This document shows, in pieces, positions 24,983 to 32,101 of a stretch of DNA of 54,824 nucleotides (position 1 is the first letter of the stretch; each line of letters begins with the position of its first letter). The stretch is from positions 1-54,824 of the forward strand of contig NZ_VOSK01000017.1 of assembly GCF_009296175.1 (NCBI RefSeq), read 5' to 3'. Both the position numbers and the translations under genes were made by a program. This DNA comes from Microvirga tunisiensis. Its GTDB lineage: Bacteria > Pseudomonadota > Alphaproteobacteria > Rhizobiales > Beijerinckiaceae. The notes under the pieces are model-generated. The model was not told the DNA's origin, searched no databases, and saw only the letters and a list, made by a program, of their open reading frames with translations.

Positions 24983-25704
24983 ATTTCGATGATGGCGTAG
25001 GGCCTACCGGTCGGCTTCTCGATATGCTTGGCGACATTGTAGACCGGCTGTCCGCCGGGCGTGCGGCCCTCGAAGCGGCCGCGATGCGCGTGGCCGTGAA
25101 CAATGGCGTTCACTTTGAAGCGGTCGATGGTTTCAGCCAGCCGCGATGACCCCAGAAACGGATAGATCTCCAGCGGTTCGCTTTCGATCGTCTCGACGAT
25201 CGGCGCATAATGAAGAATGACCATGGAACGCTTGGCGCGAACATGACGCATGGCATTCTCGAGCCGCAGCGTCTCGTTCATTGTTTCATTGACGAACTGC
25301 TTCATCGCCGGCTCGCCAAAATAGCCCAGCATGCGTCGCCCGAAGCCGCCGGCAAATCCCTTGACGCCCACGAAACCGACGCCGTCGATCTCGACGGATT
25401 GCCCGTCGAGCAGCTTCATGCCCGCATCGCGCAGGATATGGGCGACCTCTTCGTGAGCGCCGCATTCGTAATCGTGATTGCCGAGTACGCCGACGATCGG
25501 AATCGAGCAGGCTTTCAGATCCTGGGCGAGAAGCTCCGCTTCCTTCGGCTTGCCGAGATCCGTGAGGTCGCCGGCCAGGACAAGGACGTCCGCTTCCCTC
25601 GAGATCTCTCCGAAGAGTTCACGGTAGGATTCCGCATTGTCTTCGCGAACGTGAAGGTCGCCAATGGCAGCAACCTTCATCGTTTGCCGTGGTTCGTCAC
25701 TCAT
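24979..25704 (-). CDS. Calcineurin-like metallophosphoesterase
   Basis: The 241-residue protein carries the full dinuclear metal motif set: GDLHVRE, GDLTDLG, GNHDYECG, LHYAP and GHAHRG. The substrate is unknown; members hydrolyse phosphoesters such as cyclic or dinucleotides. I chose the ATG at 25704, which overlaps the nucleotidyltransferase stop (ATGAGTGA); a later ATG at 25680 (MKVAAIGD) is also possible. The overlap implies translational coupling to the upstream partner. Confidence 0.9.
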   Translation of the reverse strand: MSDEPRQTMKVAAIGDLHVREDNAESYRELFGEISREADVLVLAGDLTDLGKPKEAELLAQDLKACSIPIVGVLGNHDYECGAHEEVAHILRDAGMKLLDGQSVEIDGVGFVGVKGFAGGFGRRMLGYFGEPAMKQFVNETMNETLRLENAMRHVRAKRSMVILHYAPIVETIESEPLEIYPFLGSSRLAETIDRFKVNAIVHGHAHRGRFEGRTPGGQPVYNVAKHIEKPTGRPYAIIEI

Positions 25705-26512
25705 TCCGCCATTCACCTTCGCCGCCCACATCGGCGAAGCCCCATTGCTTCACATCGATCTCGTAATCGATGCGGGAGAACATCCGCCCGCGGCAGACCT
25801 TCATCTGCGGCGGCGGAAGATCGAGCTGTTTGGCGAGCCTGTCGAGAAGCTCGTCCATCACCCAGCGCGGAACCTTGTCGCGCTCGGATGGGTAGATCCA
25901 GCGGAAATTGAGCAGGTGCATGAGCAGCACCTCCCAATGCACTTCCATGTAGGCGAGCAAGGCGTGCCAGTCGATCTGGTCGTGAGCCTTGAGGATCGTG
26001 TGCGCCACGTCGGCGCCGTCATAACGGTGGCGCAGCTGGATGAAGCACTTCGACCAGACGAGCTCGGTCGGTCCGACGATGCGCACGGGAGAGCCGAAGA
26101 CCTCGATCTGGCGCGCGCGTTCGAACCATTGGTCACCGATCGGCATGGTGCCATTGGACGAGGCGAAGATCACGTCGAAGAAATACTGGCCTTTGAAGAC
26201 CTTGCCGAGCCAGCGGTCGTCCTCGATCTCGACGGAATATCCGATACTTTTGAAATGCGACAGGACCCGGGTGTAGTCGCCGGCCTTGCAGAAGATGTCG
26301 AGATCCTTGGTCGGGCGCGTGATGCCCGTGTAGGCTGACAGCGCGTAGGTGCCGGCGAGCAGGAAGGGCAGCCCGAGATGGTTCAACTCCCGAAGCGCCT
26401 CGGCATAGAACGCTTCGGATTCCGGATATTTGAGGGTCGGCTCCGCCTTGGCGTTCATCATCGGAACGCCCGGATGCCCACCGGAGACGAGATCGGGATC
26501 GTGAACTGCCAT
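25697..26512 (-). CDS. Nucleotidyltransferase-fold protein paired with a phosphoesterase
   Basis: The product (271 residues from 26512) has a pol-beta-type nucleotidyltransferase pattern: FLLAGTYALSAYTGITRPTKDLDIF, in which the AGT turn and the Asp-x-Asp of DLDIF mark the likely metal site. The remaining 200 residues are mixed and end in KQWGFADVG. Substrate and partner are unknown; the fold is shared by antitoxin-partner NTases and aminoglycoside transferases. The frame opens at a TTG (26554), but the sigma-EcfG-like promoter covers 26553-26577, so translation should begin at 26512 or at 26461/26458. Confidence 0.75.
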   Translation of the reverse strand: MAVHDPDLVSGGHPGVPMMNAKAEPTLKYPESEAFYAEALRELNHLGLPFLLAGTYALSAYTGITRPTKDLDIFCKAGDYTRVLSHFKSIGYSVEIEDDRWLGKVFKGQYFFDVIFASSNGTMPIGDQWFERARQIEVFGSPVRIVGPTELVWSKCFIQLRHRYDGADVAHTILKAHDQIDWHALLAYMEVHWEVLLMHLLNFRWIYPSERDKVPRWVMDELLDRLAKQLDLPPPQMKVCRGRMFSRIDYEIDVKQWGFADVGGEGEWRNE

Positions 26513-26552
26513 GGCCTTGTCCAAGCGCGGCCGAGAATGCCCCGCGTTCGAC

Positions 26553-26577
26553 AACAGAATGGCCGTAGTGAAGTTCC
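26553..26577 (-). promoter_or_regulatory. Sigma-EcfG-type promoter of the nucleotidyltransferase/phosphoesterase pair
   Basis: On the minus strand: GGAAC (26577-26573), 16-bp spacer, TGTT (26556-26553), one base from consensus. It overlaps the TTG at 26554, making that codon an unlikely start. Confidence 0.55.
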
Positions 26578-26689
26578 GTGCCGGCCAAGCTTAATACCGG
26601 GAAGAGCCGAAGGTCAGAAACGGGGTACCGGGATCGGGCGATTGAACGCCCTGCAGCATCGCCAGGAAGCCGAGGAGGCTTGGTTAAGC

Positions 26690-27064
26690 CTAGTGATCCC
26701 CGTGCGAGACCCGGACATCGCGCGGGCTGTTGAGGATCTCGAGCAGGCTTTGGGCGATGTGGCGGGCTTCGTCATCCTTCAGGCGCAGCAGGAAGGGCGG
26801 CATCATGCCGGCCTGGAGGGCCACCACGGCCATGCCGTGATCGTCCATGCCGACATCGATGGTCTGGGATGTCACGTCAACCATTTCTTCCGGCATATCG
26901 TCACCTTCCTCGCTGCTCTCGCCGATCGCGGCGAGCAGTTGGCTCACGGCCCTGACCAGCGAGCGGGCGGCATGGGGGTCCATGACCACGGCGGTCGATT
27001 GCTCGCCCTTCTGGAATGCCAGCTGAATGTTGTCGCCTTCGAGCGTGACGGAAATACCTGCCAT
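26690..27064 (-). CDS. Conserved-looking acidic protein of unknown function
   Basis: The 124-residue protein starts MAGISVTLEGDNIQLAFQ, reads as a beta-rich N-terminal half followed by helices (ARSLVRAVSQLLAAIG) and a second beta/helix part (DDHGMAVVALQAGMMPPF, DDEARHIAQSLLEIL). No signal peptide or membrane segment is seen, and I do not recognise a family. The GC-rich codon pattern and clear start support it as coding. Confidence 0.72.
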   Translation of the reverse strand: MAGISVTLEGDNIQLAFQKGEQSTAVVMDPHAARSLVRAVSQLLAAIGESSEEGDDMPEEMVDVTSQTIDVGMDDHGMAVVALQAGMMPPFLLRLKDDEARHIAQSLLEILNSPRDVRVSHGDH

Positions 27065-27207
27065 GAGCGTCCTCGTCTTTCCCAGTCCCCCATATGGGGA
27101 GCACCTGCTTCAAGGGAAAGGCAAAGGCCTTGGTACGACAGATGCGCCTCGTCCCCAAGGGGAGAAGCGCATCCTGGTAAACCGGCGGCCGTGCGAGCCG
27201 TAATCCG

Positions 27208-28068
27208 TCAGGTCCCGCTGCCCGAGGATCCGCCGGTGCGCCGCCGGGTCGACCCGACCGTGCCTGTGCCGGCGGTCTCGGGCACGCCGGTGCTGCCGGC
27301 TCCTGCGGAGCCTGCGCCGGACATCATGGTGCCGGCAATGCCGGCATCGGCCGCCTGCTGGATGCGCAGGTTGTTCTGCACATGGGTGACGCCGGAGACG
27401 GACTCGGCCAGATCTTCCGCATGGCGCTTCTCGAAGCGGCTGTTCACGGTGCCGGTGAGCGTGACCTCCCGGCCCTCCACCCGCACCTCGATCTCCGAGG
27501 CGTCGATATGCGGATCTTCCGTGAGGCGGTCGTTCACGTCCTCCGTGATGCGGGCGTCGGAGCGCTGATAGCTTTTCGGCCCACGGCCGCGATGCTGTCC
27601 GGCCTCGCGCATGTCCCTGTCGCGGCGCCGTTCCGCATCCTCGTCGCCGAACCAGGACCGGACCTCGTCGCCGGCCCGCTCGATGAAGCCGCGATCCTCG
27701 TTGTAGTCGCGCGAGCCGCGCCCGAAGCTCTCCGATCCGGAGCGGTCCCGGCCGTAGCGATCCTGCCCGAACTGATCCGGGTCGCGGCGGCGGTCGGTGC
27801 CGAAGAAGGGCCTCTCGTAGCCGCCGCGATCGTCGCCGACCACGTCGCGCCAGTCGAGGGCCGATCCGCCGGTGCCGTAGCCGGCCGAATCGCCGAAATC
27901 GCGCTCCCGGACATCGCGATCCCGGCGCCGGCCGTAATCCTCGTCGGAGCGGGATCCGCGGTCGTAGCCGGCGCTGCGATTGCCGAAGCCGCGGCGGGCG
28001 ATGTAGCCGTCGTCCTCGCGGTCGCGCCAGTCCATATCTTGATTGCCGTAGCGGCGTTCGTTGGCCAT
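27208..28068 (-). CDS. BON domain-containing protein with charged N-terminal region
   Basis: The 286-residue protein has a long Arg/Asp/Gly-rich N-terminal region (about 1-150, including GFIERAGDEVRSWFGDEDAE), then a BON domain (about 175-245: ARITEDVNDRLTEDP, VEVRVEGREVTLTGTV, HAEDLAESVSGVTHV) and a Gly/Ser/Thr-rich tail. BON domains are thought to bind phospholipid or ligands in envelope stress. No signal peptide is visible. I chose ATG 28068 (MANERRYG), preceded by GAGGAGCG. A perfect sigma-EcfG promoter lies 59-84 bp upstream. Confidence 0.87.
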   Translation of the reverse strand: MANERRYGNQDMDWRDREDDGYIARRGFGNRSAGYDRGSRSDEDYGRRRDRDVRERDFGDSAGYGTGGSALDWRDVVGDDRGGYERPFFGTDRRRDPDQFGQDRYGRDRSGSESFGRGSRDYNEDRGFIERAGDEVRSWFGDEDAERRRDRDMREAGQHRGRGPKSYQRSDARITEDVNDRLTEDPHIDASEIEVRVEGREVTLTGTVNSRFEKRHAEDLAESVSGVTHVQNNLRIQQAADAGIAGTMMSGAGSAGAGSTGVPETAGTGTVGSTRRRTGGSSGSGT

Positions 28069-28126
28069 GAGAGCGCTCCTCGTCGTTGTGGTTTCCGGCC
28101 ACCTCAAGGGCGGCATTTGCGCAACC

Positions 28127-28152
28127 AACGTGGAGGCGCGGAGGTCTGTTCC
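28127..28152 (-). promoter_or_regulatory. Sigma-EcfG promoter of the BON protein gene
   Basis: On the minus strand: GGAAC (28152-28148), 17-bp spacer, CGTT (28130-28127), an exact consensus match with the longer permitted spacer. Confidence 0.75.
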
Positions 28153-28258
28153 TGCCCCCGAGCCGGGCCGTGGCCCTGGATTTTAACGCGCCGCTTGAAC
28201 GCTCATGCGGCCTTCGCATTGACCGGGACGGGATTTTCAAACGAACCGAGGTTGAACG

Positions 28259-28519
28259 ATGGCGGATCTGTCCGGGTTGAGCGACGAGGCGCTGGCGGTC
28301 TTCGCCTTTGCCGCCTATCACGAGCTGTCGAGCGGGCAGAGGGTCCGCAGCGTGGTCCAGAAGGACGGCACCGGCCACAGGGCGAGCGATGCCGCCGTGG
28401 ACGAGCTCGACGGGCGGGGCCTGATCAAGGCCGATGGCCGCGAGATCGTCTTCACGCCGGCCGGCGAGGAAGTGCTCCAAGGCATCGTGTCGACGATCCG
28501 GGGTCTCCGAAGCGCCTGA
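28259..28519 (+). CDS. Small winged-helix-like protein of unknown function
   Basis: The 86-residue protein reads like a compact winged-helix: an initial helix LSDEALAVFAFAAYHELS, a strand RVRSVVQKDG, a helix ASDAAVDELDGRG, then a beta wing LIKADGREIVFTPAGEEVLQ. The last part resembles the wing region of MarR/PadR-like regulators. A DNA-binding role is inference. The ATG is at 28259. Confidence 0.7.
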   Translation: MADLSGLSDEALAVFAFAAYHELSSGQRVRSVVQKDGTGHRASDAAVDELDGRGLIKADGREIVFTPAGEEVLQGIVSTIRGLRSA

Positions 28520-28732
28520 ATTTCAAAGAAATTCACTTCCGGCCCGGAACGGACCTTTGCCTTGTAATTGCCCCATCTGTGCCTTAGGTAAATTCCATCG
28601 ACATTTGGCCGGACGACTGGGCTTCCCGCTTTGGCACTGCCGGGCGCACGTTCCTTCTCTACCATCTATCGACTAGCGGATGACTGGCCCTTGGCCCACA
28701 TCCACGTGCAAACGACAGTGAAAGGAATTCCC

Positions 28733-28942
28733 ATGGAAACGGGAACCGTGAAGTGGTACAATGAAACCAAGGGTTATGGTTTCATCCAGCCCGATAACGG
28801 CGGCAAGGACGTGTTCGTTCACGCCACGGCACTCGAGCGTGCCGGCATGCGCGGTCTGCGCGAAGGTCAGAAGATCTCCTACGAGCTTCAGACCGACCAG
28901 CGCACCGGTCGCGCTTCTGCAGTGAACCTGCAGAACGCATAA
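28733..28942 (+). CDS. CspA-family cold shock protein
   Basis: A 69-residue single cold-shock domain that binds single-stranded RNA/DNA as an RNA chaperone. RNP1 is KGYGFIQPD and RNP2 is KDVFVHATAL; the start METGTVKWYNETKG is typical. The ATG at 28733 follows AAAGGA. The leader back to the previous gene is about 210 bp, which leaves room for a regulatory 5'UTR. A related but disrupted CSP gene lies near 31.5 kb. Confidence 0.94.
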   Translation: METGTVKWYNETKGYGFIQPDNGGKDVFVHATALERAGMRGLREGQKISYELQTDQRTGRASAVNLQNA

Positions 28943-28954
28943 AGTTTGATGCCG

Positions 28955-28976
28955 GAGGACGTGCCCGCACGTCCTC
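28955..28976 (+). terminator. Hairpin after the cspA-like gene
   Basis: GAGGACGTGC pairs perfectly with GCACGTCCTC around a two-base gap. A second T-tract follows near 29008. Confidence 0.75.
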
Positions 28977-29032
28977 TTGCATATGGCCGTTCCGATTCAG
29001 GGGCGGCTTTTTTGTTGTGAGGAAGGCTTTGC

Positions 29033-29314
29033 ATGGCAAAGGAAGAACTGATCACCTTTGAAGGACTTGTGACCGAAATTCTGCCCGATGCGCGCTACCG
29101 CGTGCAGCTCGACAACGGGCACGAGGTCATCGCCTACACGGCTGGCAAGATGAAGAAGAACCGCATCAAGACGCTCGCCGGCGACCGCGTGACCGTCGAG
29201 ATGTCGCCCTACGATCTGGAGAAGGGCCGGCTCATCTTCCGTCATAAGGATTCGGGTGCCTCTTCCGGTCCGCGCCCGCCGCAGCGCGGCAACCAGCAGT
29301 TCCGGCGCCGCTAA
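29033..29314 (+). CDS. infA: Translation initiation factor IF-1
   Basis: The 93-residue protein is the S1/OB-fold IF-1: [42 protein letters not shown], and [18 protein letters not shown]. It binds the 30S A site in initiation. A basic Arg/Gln-rich C-terminal extension (about 20 residues) is longer than in E. coli and common in alphaproteobacteria. Confidence 0.97.
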   Translation: MAKEELITFEGLVTEILPDARYRVQLDNGHEVIAYTAGKMKKNRIKTLAGDRVTVEMSPYDLEKGRLIFRHKDSGASSGPRPPQRGNQQFRRR

Positions 29315-29316
29315 AA

Positions 29317-29351
29317 CGATAGGCGCACCTTTCATTCAGGCGCGCCTATCG
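29317..29351. terminator. Hairpin between infA and ecfG
   Basis: CGATAGGCGC (29317-29326) pairs with GCGCCTATCG (29342-29351). It separates the convergent infA and ecfG genes and may serve both. Confidence 0.75.
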
Positions 29352-29381
29352 GTTGAGGCTCTTTGGTTGCCTTGAGGCCTG

Positions 29382-29930
29382 TCAGGCGACCGCGTGCATC
29401 ACCGAGAGGATGACGCGGTCCGGGCCGAGATCTTCCTCCATATCGGTGAAGTGCATCAGTTCGGCCAGCCGGTTGCGGGCGCGGTTGACGCGGCTCTTGA
29501 TGGTGCCGACCGCGCAGCCGCAGATCTCCGCCGCCTGTTCGTAGGAGAAGCCCGAGGCTCCCACCAGCAGCAGCGCCTCGCGCTGGTCGTGCGGCAGCCG
29601 GGCGAGCGCCTTCTGCAGATCCTCGAAATCGAGATGGGGCAGCTGGTCCGGCTGCACCGAGAGGGCGGCCGCGTATTTGCCGTCCGCATCCTCGACCTCG
29701 CGGCGGCGCTTGCGGTATTCGGAATGAAACAGGTTGCGCAGGATGGTGAAGAGCCAGGCCTGCATGTTCGTGCCGGGCTGGAAGCGGTCGATATTGGCGA
29801 TCGCCCGCATCAGAGTTTCCTGCACGAGGTCGTCGGCGCGGTCCACGTTGTTCGTCAGCGAAATGGCAAAGGCGCGCAGATTCGGCGTCGCCTTGAGCAT
29901 GGAGTCGCGCAAATCGATGTCGATACTCAT
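29382..29930 (-). CDS. ecfG: General stress response sigma factor EcfG
   Basis: EcfG is the ECF sigma that drives the alphaproteobacterial general stress response when NepR is sequestered by phosphorylated PhyR. The 182-residue product has sigma region 2 (RAFAISLTNNVDRADDLVQET, NMQAWLFTILRNLFHSEYR) and region 4 (ALARLPHDQREALLLV, SYEQAAEICGCAVGTIKSRVNRAR). The ATG at 29930 overlaps the nepR stop by 4 bp (ATGA), the classic NepR-EcfG coupling. PhyR is not encoded here. Confidence 0.94.
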   Translation of the reverse strand: MSIDIDLRDSMLKATPNLRAFAISLTNNVDRADDLVQETLMRAIANIDRFQPGTNMQAWLFTILRNLFHSEYRKRRREVEDADGKYAAALSVQPDQLPHLDFEDLQKALARLPHDQREALLLVGASGFSYEQAAEICGCAVGTIKSRVNRARNRLAELMHFTDMEEDLGPDRVILSVMHAVA

Positions 29931-30172
29931 GATTGCTGCTTCTCTCCCTTCACGCCATCCAGCCGGTTGATGATCTCGATGAACCGGTCCGGCACTGGCT
30001 GCTCGCCCAGCGCCAGGGCGTCGTAGAACTGGCGCAGCCGCTGGCCGATCTGCGCCTGGACCGAGCGGCTGAGAGCAGGGGATGCGGAGGTGTTGAGGCC
30101 AGGAATCGGCTCTGGATCGTCGGGGGGCATATAGGTTGGCTTCTTCTTTTGCATTGGATTGTCCTGGTCCAT
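29927..30172 (-). CDS. nepR: Anti-sigma factor NepR
   Basis: NepR binds and inactivates EcfG. The 81-residue product from the ATG at 30172 (MDQDNPMQKKK) carries the NepR signature: QIGQRLRQFYDALALGEQPVPDRFIEIINRLDG in shortened view, i.e. two helices joined by a Pro linker. The frame continues upstream to 30286, but that part precedes the promoter-defined leader. It overlaps ecfG by 4 bp. Confidence 0.93.
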   Translation of the reverse strand: MDQDNPMQKKKPTYMPPDDPEPIPGLNTSASPALSRSVQAQIGQRLRQFYDALALGEQPVPDRFIEIINRLDGVKGEKQQS

Positions 30173-30232
30173 CGAAGGTAGCGACCTCCCGCCGGGGTCG
30201 CGCTGACGGCGGCACCCAATCGCCGTGGAGCT

Positions 30233-30257
30233 AACGTCAAGCCAGGGTGATCGTTCC
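30233..30257 (-). promoter_or_regulatory. Autoregulatory sigma-EcfG promoter of nepR-ecfG
   Basis: On the minus strand: GGAAC (30257-30253), 16-bp spacer, CGTT (30236-30233), an exact match to the EcfG consensus. Expected start of transcription is about 50 bp ahead of the nepR ATG, as known for autoregulated nepR-ecfG operons. Confidence 0.85.
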
Positions 30258-30304
30258 GCCGCGGGACCCGCCCCTTCGGCGCTCATCCACAGGTAAAAGA
30301 GGCG

Positions 30305-30330
30305 GGAACTTTTTCCCTTACGGCCAAGTT
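30305..30330 (+). promoter_or_regulatory. Sigma-EcfG-type promoter of the DUF3309 gene
   Basis: GGAAC at 30305-30309, 17-bp spacer, AGTT at 30327-30330, one base from consensus. It is 56 bp before the ATG at 30386 and rules out the in-frame ATG at 30338 as a comfortable start. Confidence 0.6.
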
Positions 30331-30385
30331 TCCCTGGATGAACGTCGCCCCCATCGAGGCGGCGCCAATGGACGGAGATTTCTCT

Positions 30386-30544
30386 ATGGCACTCAGCACC
30401 ATCCTGCTCATTCTCGTCATTCTACTGCTCATCGGCGCCGTGCCCGCCTGGCCCCATAGCCGCGGCTGGGGCTACGGCCCGAGCGGCCTCCTGGGCGTGG
30501 TCCTGCTCATCCTCATCATCCTGCTGCTGATGGGACGGCTCTAA
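30386..30544 (+). CDS. DUF3309 family small membrane protein
   Basis: The 52-residue protein is two hydrophobic segments around a short motif WPHSRGWGYGPSGLLG, the hallmark of DUF3309. It should insert in the inner membrane; function is unknown. The ATG at 30386 (MALSTILLIL) follows GGAGA. It is divergent from nepR-ecfG with an EcfG-type promoter upstream, consistent with membership in the stress regulon. Confidence 0.9.
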   Translation: MALSTILLILVILLLIGAVPAWPHSRGWGYGPSGLLGVVLLILIILLLMGRL

Positions 30545-30568
30545 GGGCTCCGACAGCGTGAGACAGCG

Positions 30569-30590
30569 AGGGCGGCCTTCGGGCCGCCCT
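30569..30590 (+). terminator. Terminator after the DUF3309 gene
   Basis: A perfect 9-bp stem (AGGGCGGCC with GGCCGCCCT) closes a TTCG tetraloop, followed by a T-containing stretch. Confidence 0.85.
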
Positions 30591-30775
30591 TGCGTTTCAG
30601 GAAGAACTCCGTCGCTGCAAATTTGGATCGCGATTGGATCCCGTGGATCCAACCATGTCGCTCTGCAACGAAAAGGCCGCGCTCCCGAAAGACCGGGAGG
30701 GCGGGAGAGAAGAGCGAGATGGGAAGGGAAAGGAGCGCCACGGCTTGCCGCGTGTGGCGCTCCGGGAGGAATGGG

Positions 30776-31069
30776 TTAGTAGTAGACCGGGAAGTCGTGG
30801 CTGGCATCGACGAGGGTGTCGCCGTCCGAGATGGAGGCCACCTGGGCCGAGGTCGCGCTGCCGCCGAAGGACGTGTTGAAGGCGCTCTGGTCGATGGTGT
30901 TGAAGGACTGCTGGTCGTTGACCCCGCCGCCGAACCAGCTGCTGCCGGTGTCGAGCAGTGTATCGGGGTCGGAAATGTTGGCCAGCTAGGCCGAGGTCGC
31001 GCTGCCGCCGAAGGCGGTGTTGAAGACGTGCTGGTCGATGTCGTTTGCGGAGAACTGGAAATTTTCCAT
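30776..31069 (-). pseudogene. Repeat-motif small protein gene with an in-frame amber codon
   Basis: A 98-codon frame runs from ATG 31069 to TAA at 30776, interrupted once by TAG at 30988-30986 (codon 28). It encodes two similar units: FNTAFGGSATSA before the stop codon, and FNTSFGGSATSAQ about 47 codons later. The second unit has Q (CAG) where the first has the amber (TAG), so a single C-to-T change explains the break. The acidic/serine-rich product lacks a signal peptide. GAAGAGG precedes the ATG. The family is unknown; a truncated 27-residue product, readthrough or sequencing error are alternatives. Confidence 0.6.
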
Positions 31070-31415
31070 AATAGGGCCTCTTCAAGTTGGCGTTGCTCTC
31101 AAGACCGCCTGAGATGCTCTCTCTGTTGGCGATGATTGGACTTTGAACCACTTTGACCGACACCGCTGTGAAGCGCGTCACACCTGACAAATTCTTTCGT
31201 TCGGGAAGCCGCCCAGGACAGGAAAGGCATGGCGCCAGGATCAGGCAACGATGCTCGGGACGCGAGGCCCTTGCCGCCCCGTCTGCGTAAAGCCCCGAAC
31301 CGCAGATGCCCTATAGGGCTATTTAGGGAACTGGATTGCATCTAAGACGTATGAGCCTCCGCTGGCCGGGAAACCGGGCACACTGTGCTGACGTTTCGGC
31401 CCGCGGAGAACATGC
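31070..31415. other. Intergenic region before the split cold-shock gene
   Basis: This 346-bp stretch separates the amber-containing ORF (minus) from the split CSP gene (plus) and should hold both promoters. I see no GGAAC-type stress promoter, no RNA gene and no convincing additional ORF. Confidence 0.45.
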
Positions 31416-31858
31416 ATGACTGCAACGGGAACAGTCGCCTAGATCCTCGACACAGTGATTTTGACCGGTTGGCCTGCCGTCTCTTGTGACGGCACTTCGA
31501 AGCGGTGCGGGATCTGCAAGTGGATTGATCCCCATTGGACGGGGCCTCGGTACCAGATGCGAAGTCCGCAGCACGAGCTTGGCGGTGTCAAACCGTCAAA
31601 ATCACTGTGCTAAGGATCTAGTTCGACCTGGCCAGGCAATTCGGCTTCGTGACGCTGAGCAATGGCTACGGAGATGCCTTCCTGCACATGTCGGTGCTCA
31701 AGGAGGCCGGGTATGTCTGGCTCCCGCGTGGGACGACGGTGCGGGTCAGGATCGAGGAAGACGGCGGCAAGCGGCGGGTTGCCGAGGTTCTGGAGATCGA
31801 CGCCAGCACGGCCCGGCGAGAGCGAGCCGATTCTGCGCAAGCCAAAAGCCTGAATGGA
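31416..31858 (+). pseudogene. Cold-shock domain gene split by a MITE-like insertion
   Basis: The start survives as ATG at 31416 encoding MTATGTVA, preceded by GGAGA, then a TAG at 31440. After the insertion the frame resumes with FDLARQFGFVTLSNG and GDAFLHMSVLKEAGY, which are the RNP1 and RNP2 parts of a cold-shock domain, up to VLEIDASTAR near 31830. Removing the insert would join these parts in frame around the K-W position of the family, though the join itself reads GCC TAG. The open frame then continues to 32110 antisense to the 80-residue gene; I take that tail as non-coding. Confidence 0.75.
31443..31617. mobile_element. MITE-like element with 23-bp inverted ends
   Basis: A 175-bp insert is flanked by CTAG (31439-31442 and 31618-31621). 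Its ends are inverted repeats: ATCCTCGACACAGTG continuing TTTTGAC on the left matches ATCCTTAGCACAGTG on the right, about 20 of 23 positions. It contains no ORF of its own. The ends are not those of the resident IS630. The parent transposon is unknown; flanking TA within CTAG would also allow an IS630-type duplication. Confidence 0.6.
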
Positions 31859-32101
31859 TCAGGGGTGACGGGCAAGACGCTGTGCAATCCAGTCCTGGGC
31901 ACCGTCGAGGCTGGCGAAGGTGGGGTGGCTTGCTCCATCGATCCGGCCAAAGCCGGCTTCCAGATACCAGTGCCCCGGCGCCACCTCATTGTCGTCCGCA
32001 AGGCGTACCAGCACCGCCACCAGCCGCTGCCGATCGAGGACCATCATGCCGTCCTCGTCAAAGCCCGTCGCCACACGGATCGGCTGAAGGGTGAGGGTCA
32101 T
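31859..32101 (-). CDS. 80-residue partner of the Crp/Fnr gene, paralog of the 33.2-kb protein
   Basis: The product starts MTLTLQPIRVATGFDEDG and has VLDRQRLVAVLVRLADD, HWYLEAGFGRIDG and ASLDGAQDWIAQRL. The same layout (V-L-A-L-V-R-L, W-LEAGFG, a C-terminal AxxWI helix) occurs in the 86-residue protein at 33228, so they are paralogs. Its ATG overlaps the Crp/Fnr stop (ATGA at 32098-32101), showing translational coupling. No membrane or signal sequence. Function unknown. Confidence 0.8.
   Translation of the reverse strand: MTLTLQPIRVATGFDEDGMMVLDRQRLVAVLVRLADDNEVAPGHWYLEAGFGRIDGASHPTFASLDGAQDWIAQRLARHP

Noticed and set aside
28541..28580. EcfG promoter before the cspA-like gene
   Set aside because: GGAAC is present near 28547 but no GTT-containing -10 follows at 16-17 bp.
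30986..31442. Genome-wide amber recoding, suggested by two in-frame TAG codons
   Set aside because: IS630 and uvrB end normally at TAG, and both amber cases lie in decaying genes, so nonsense mutation is the simpler reading.
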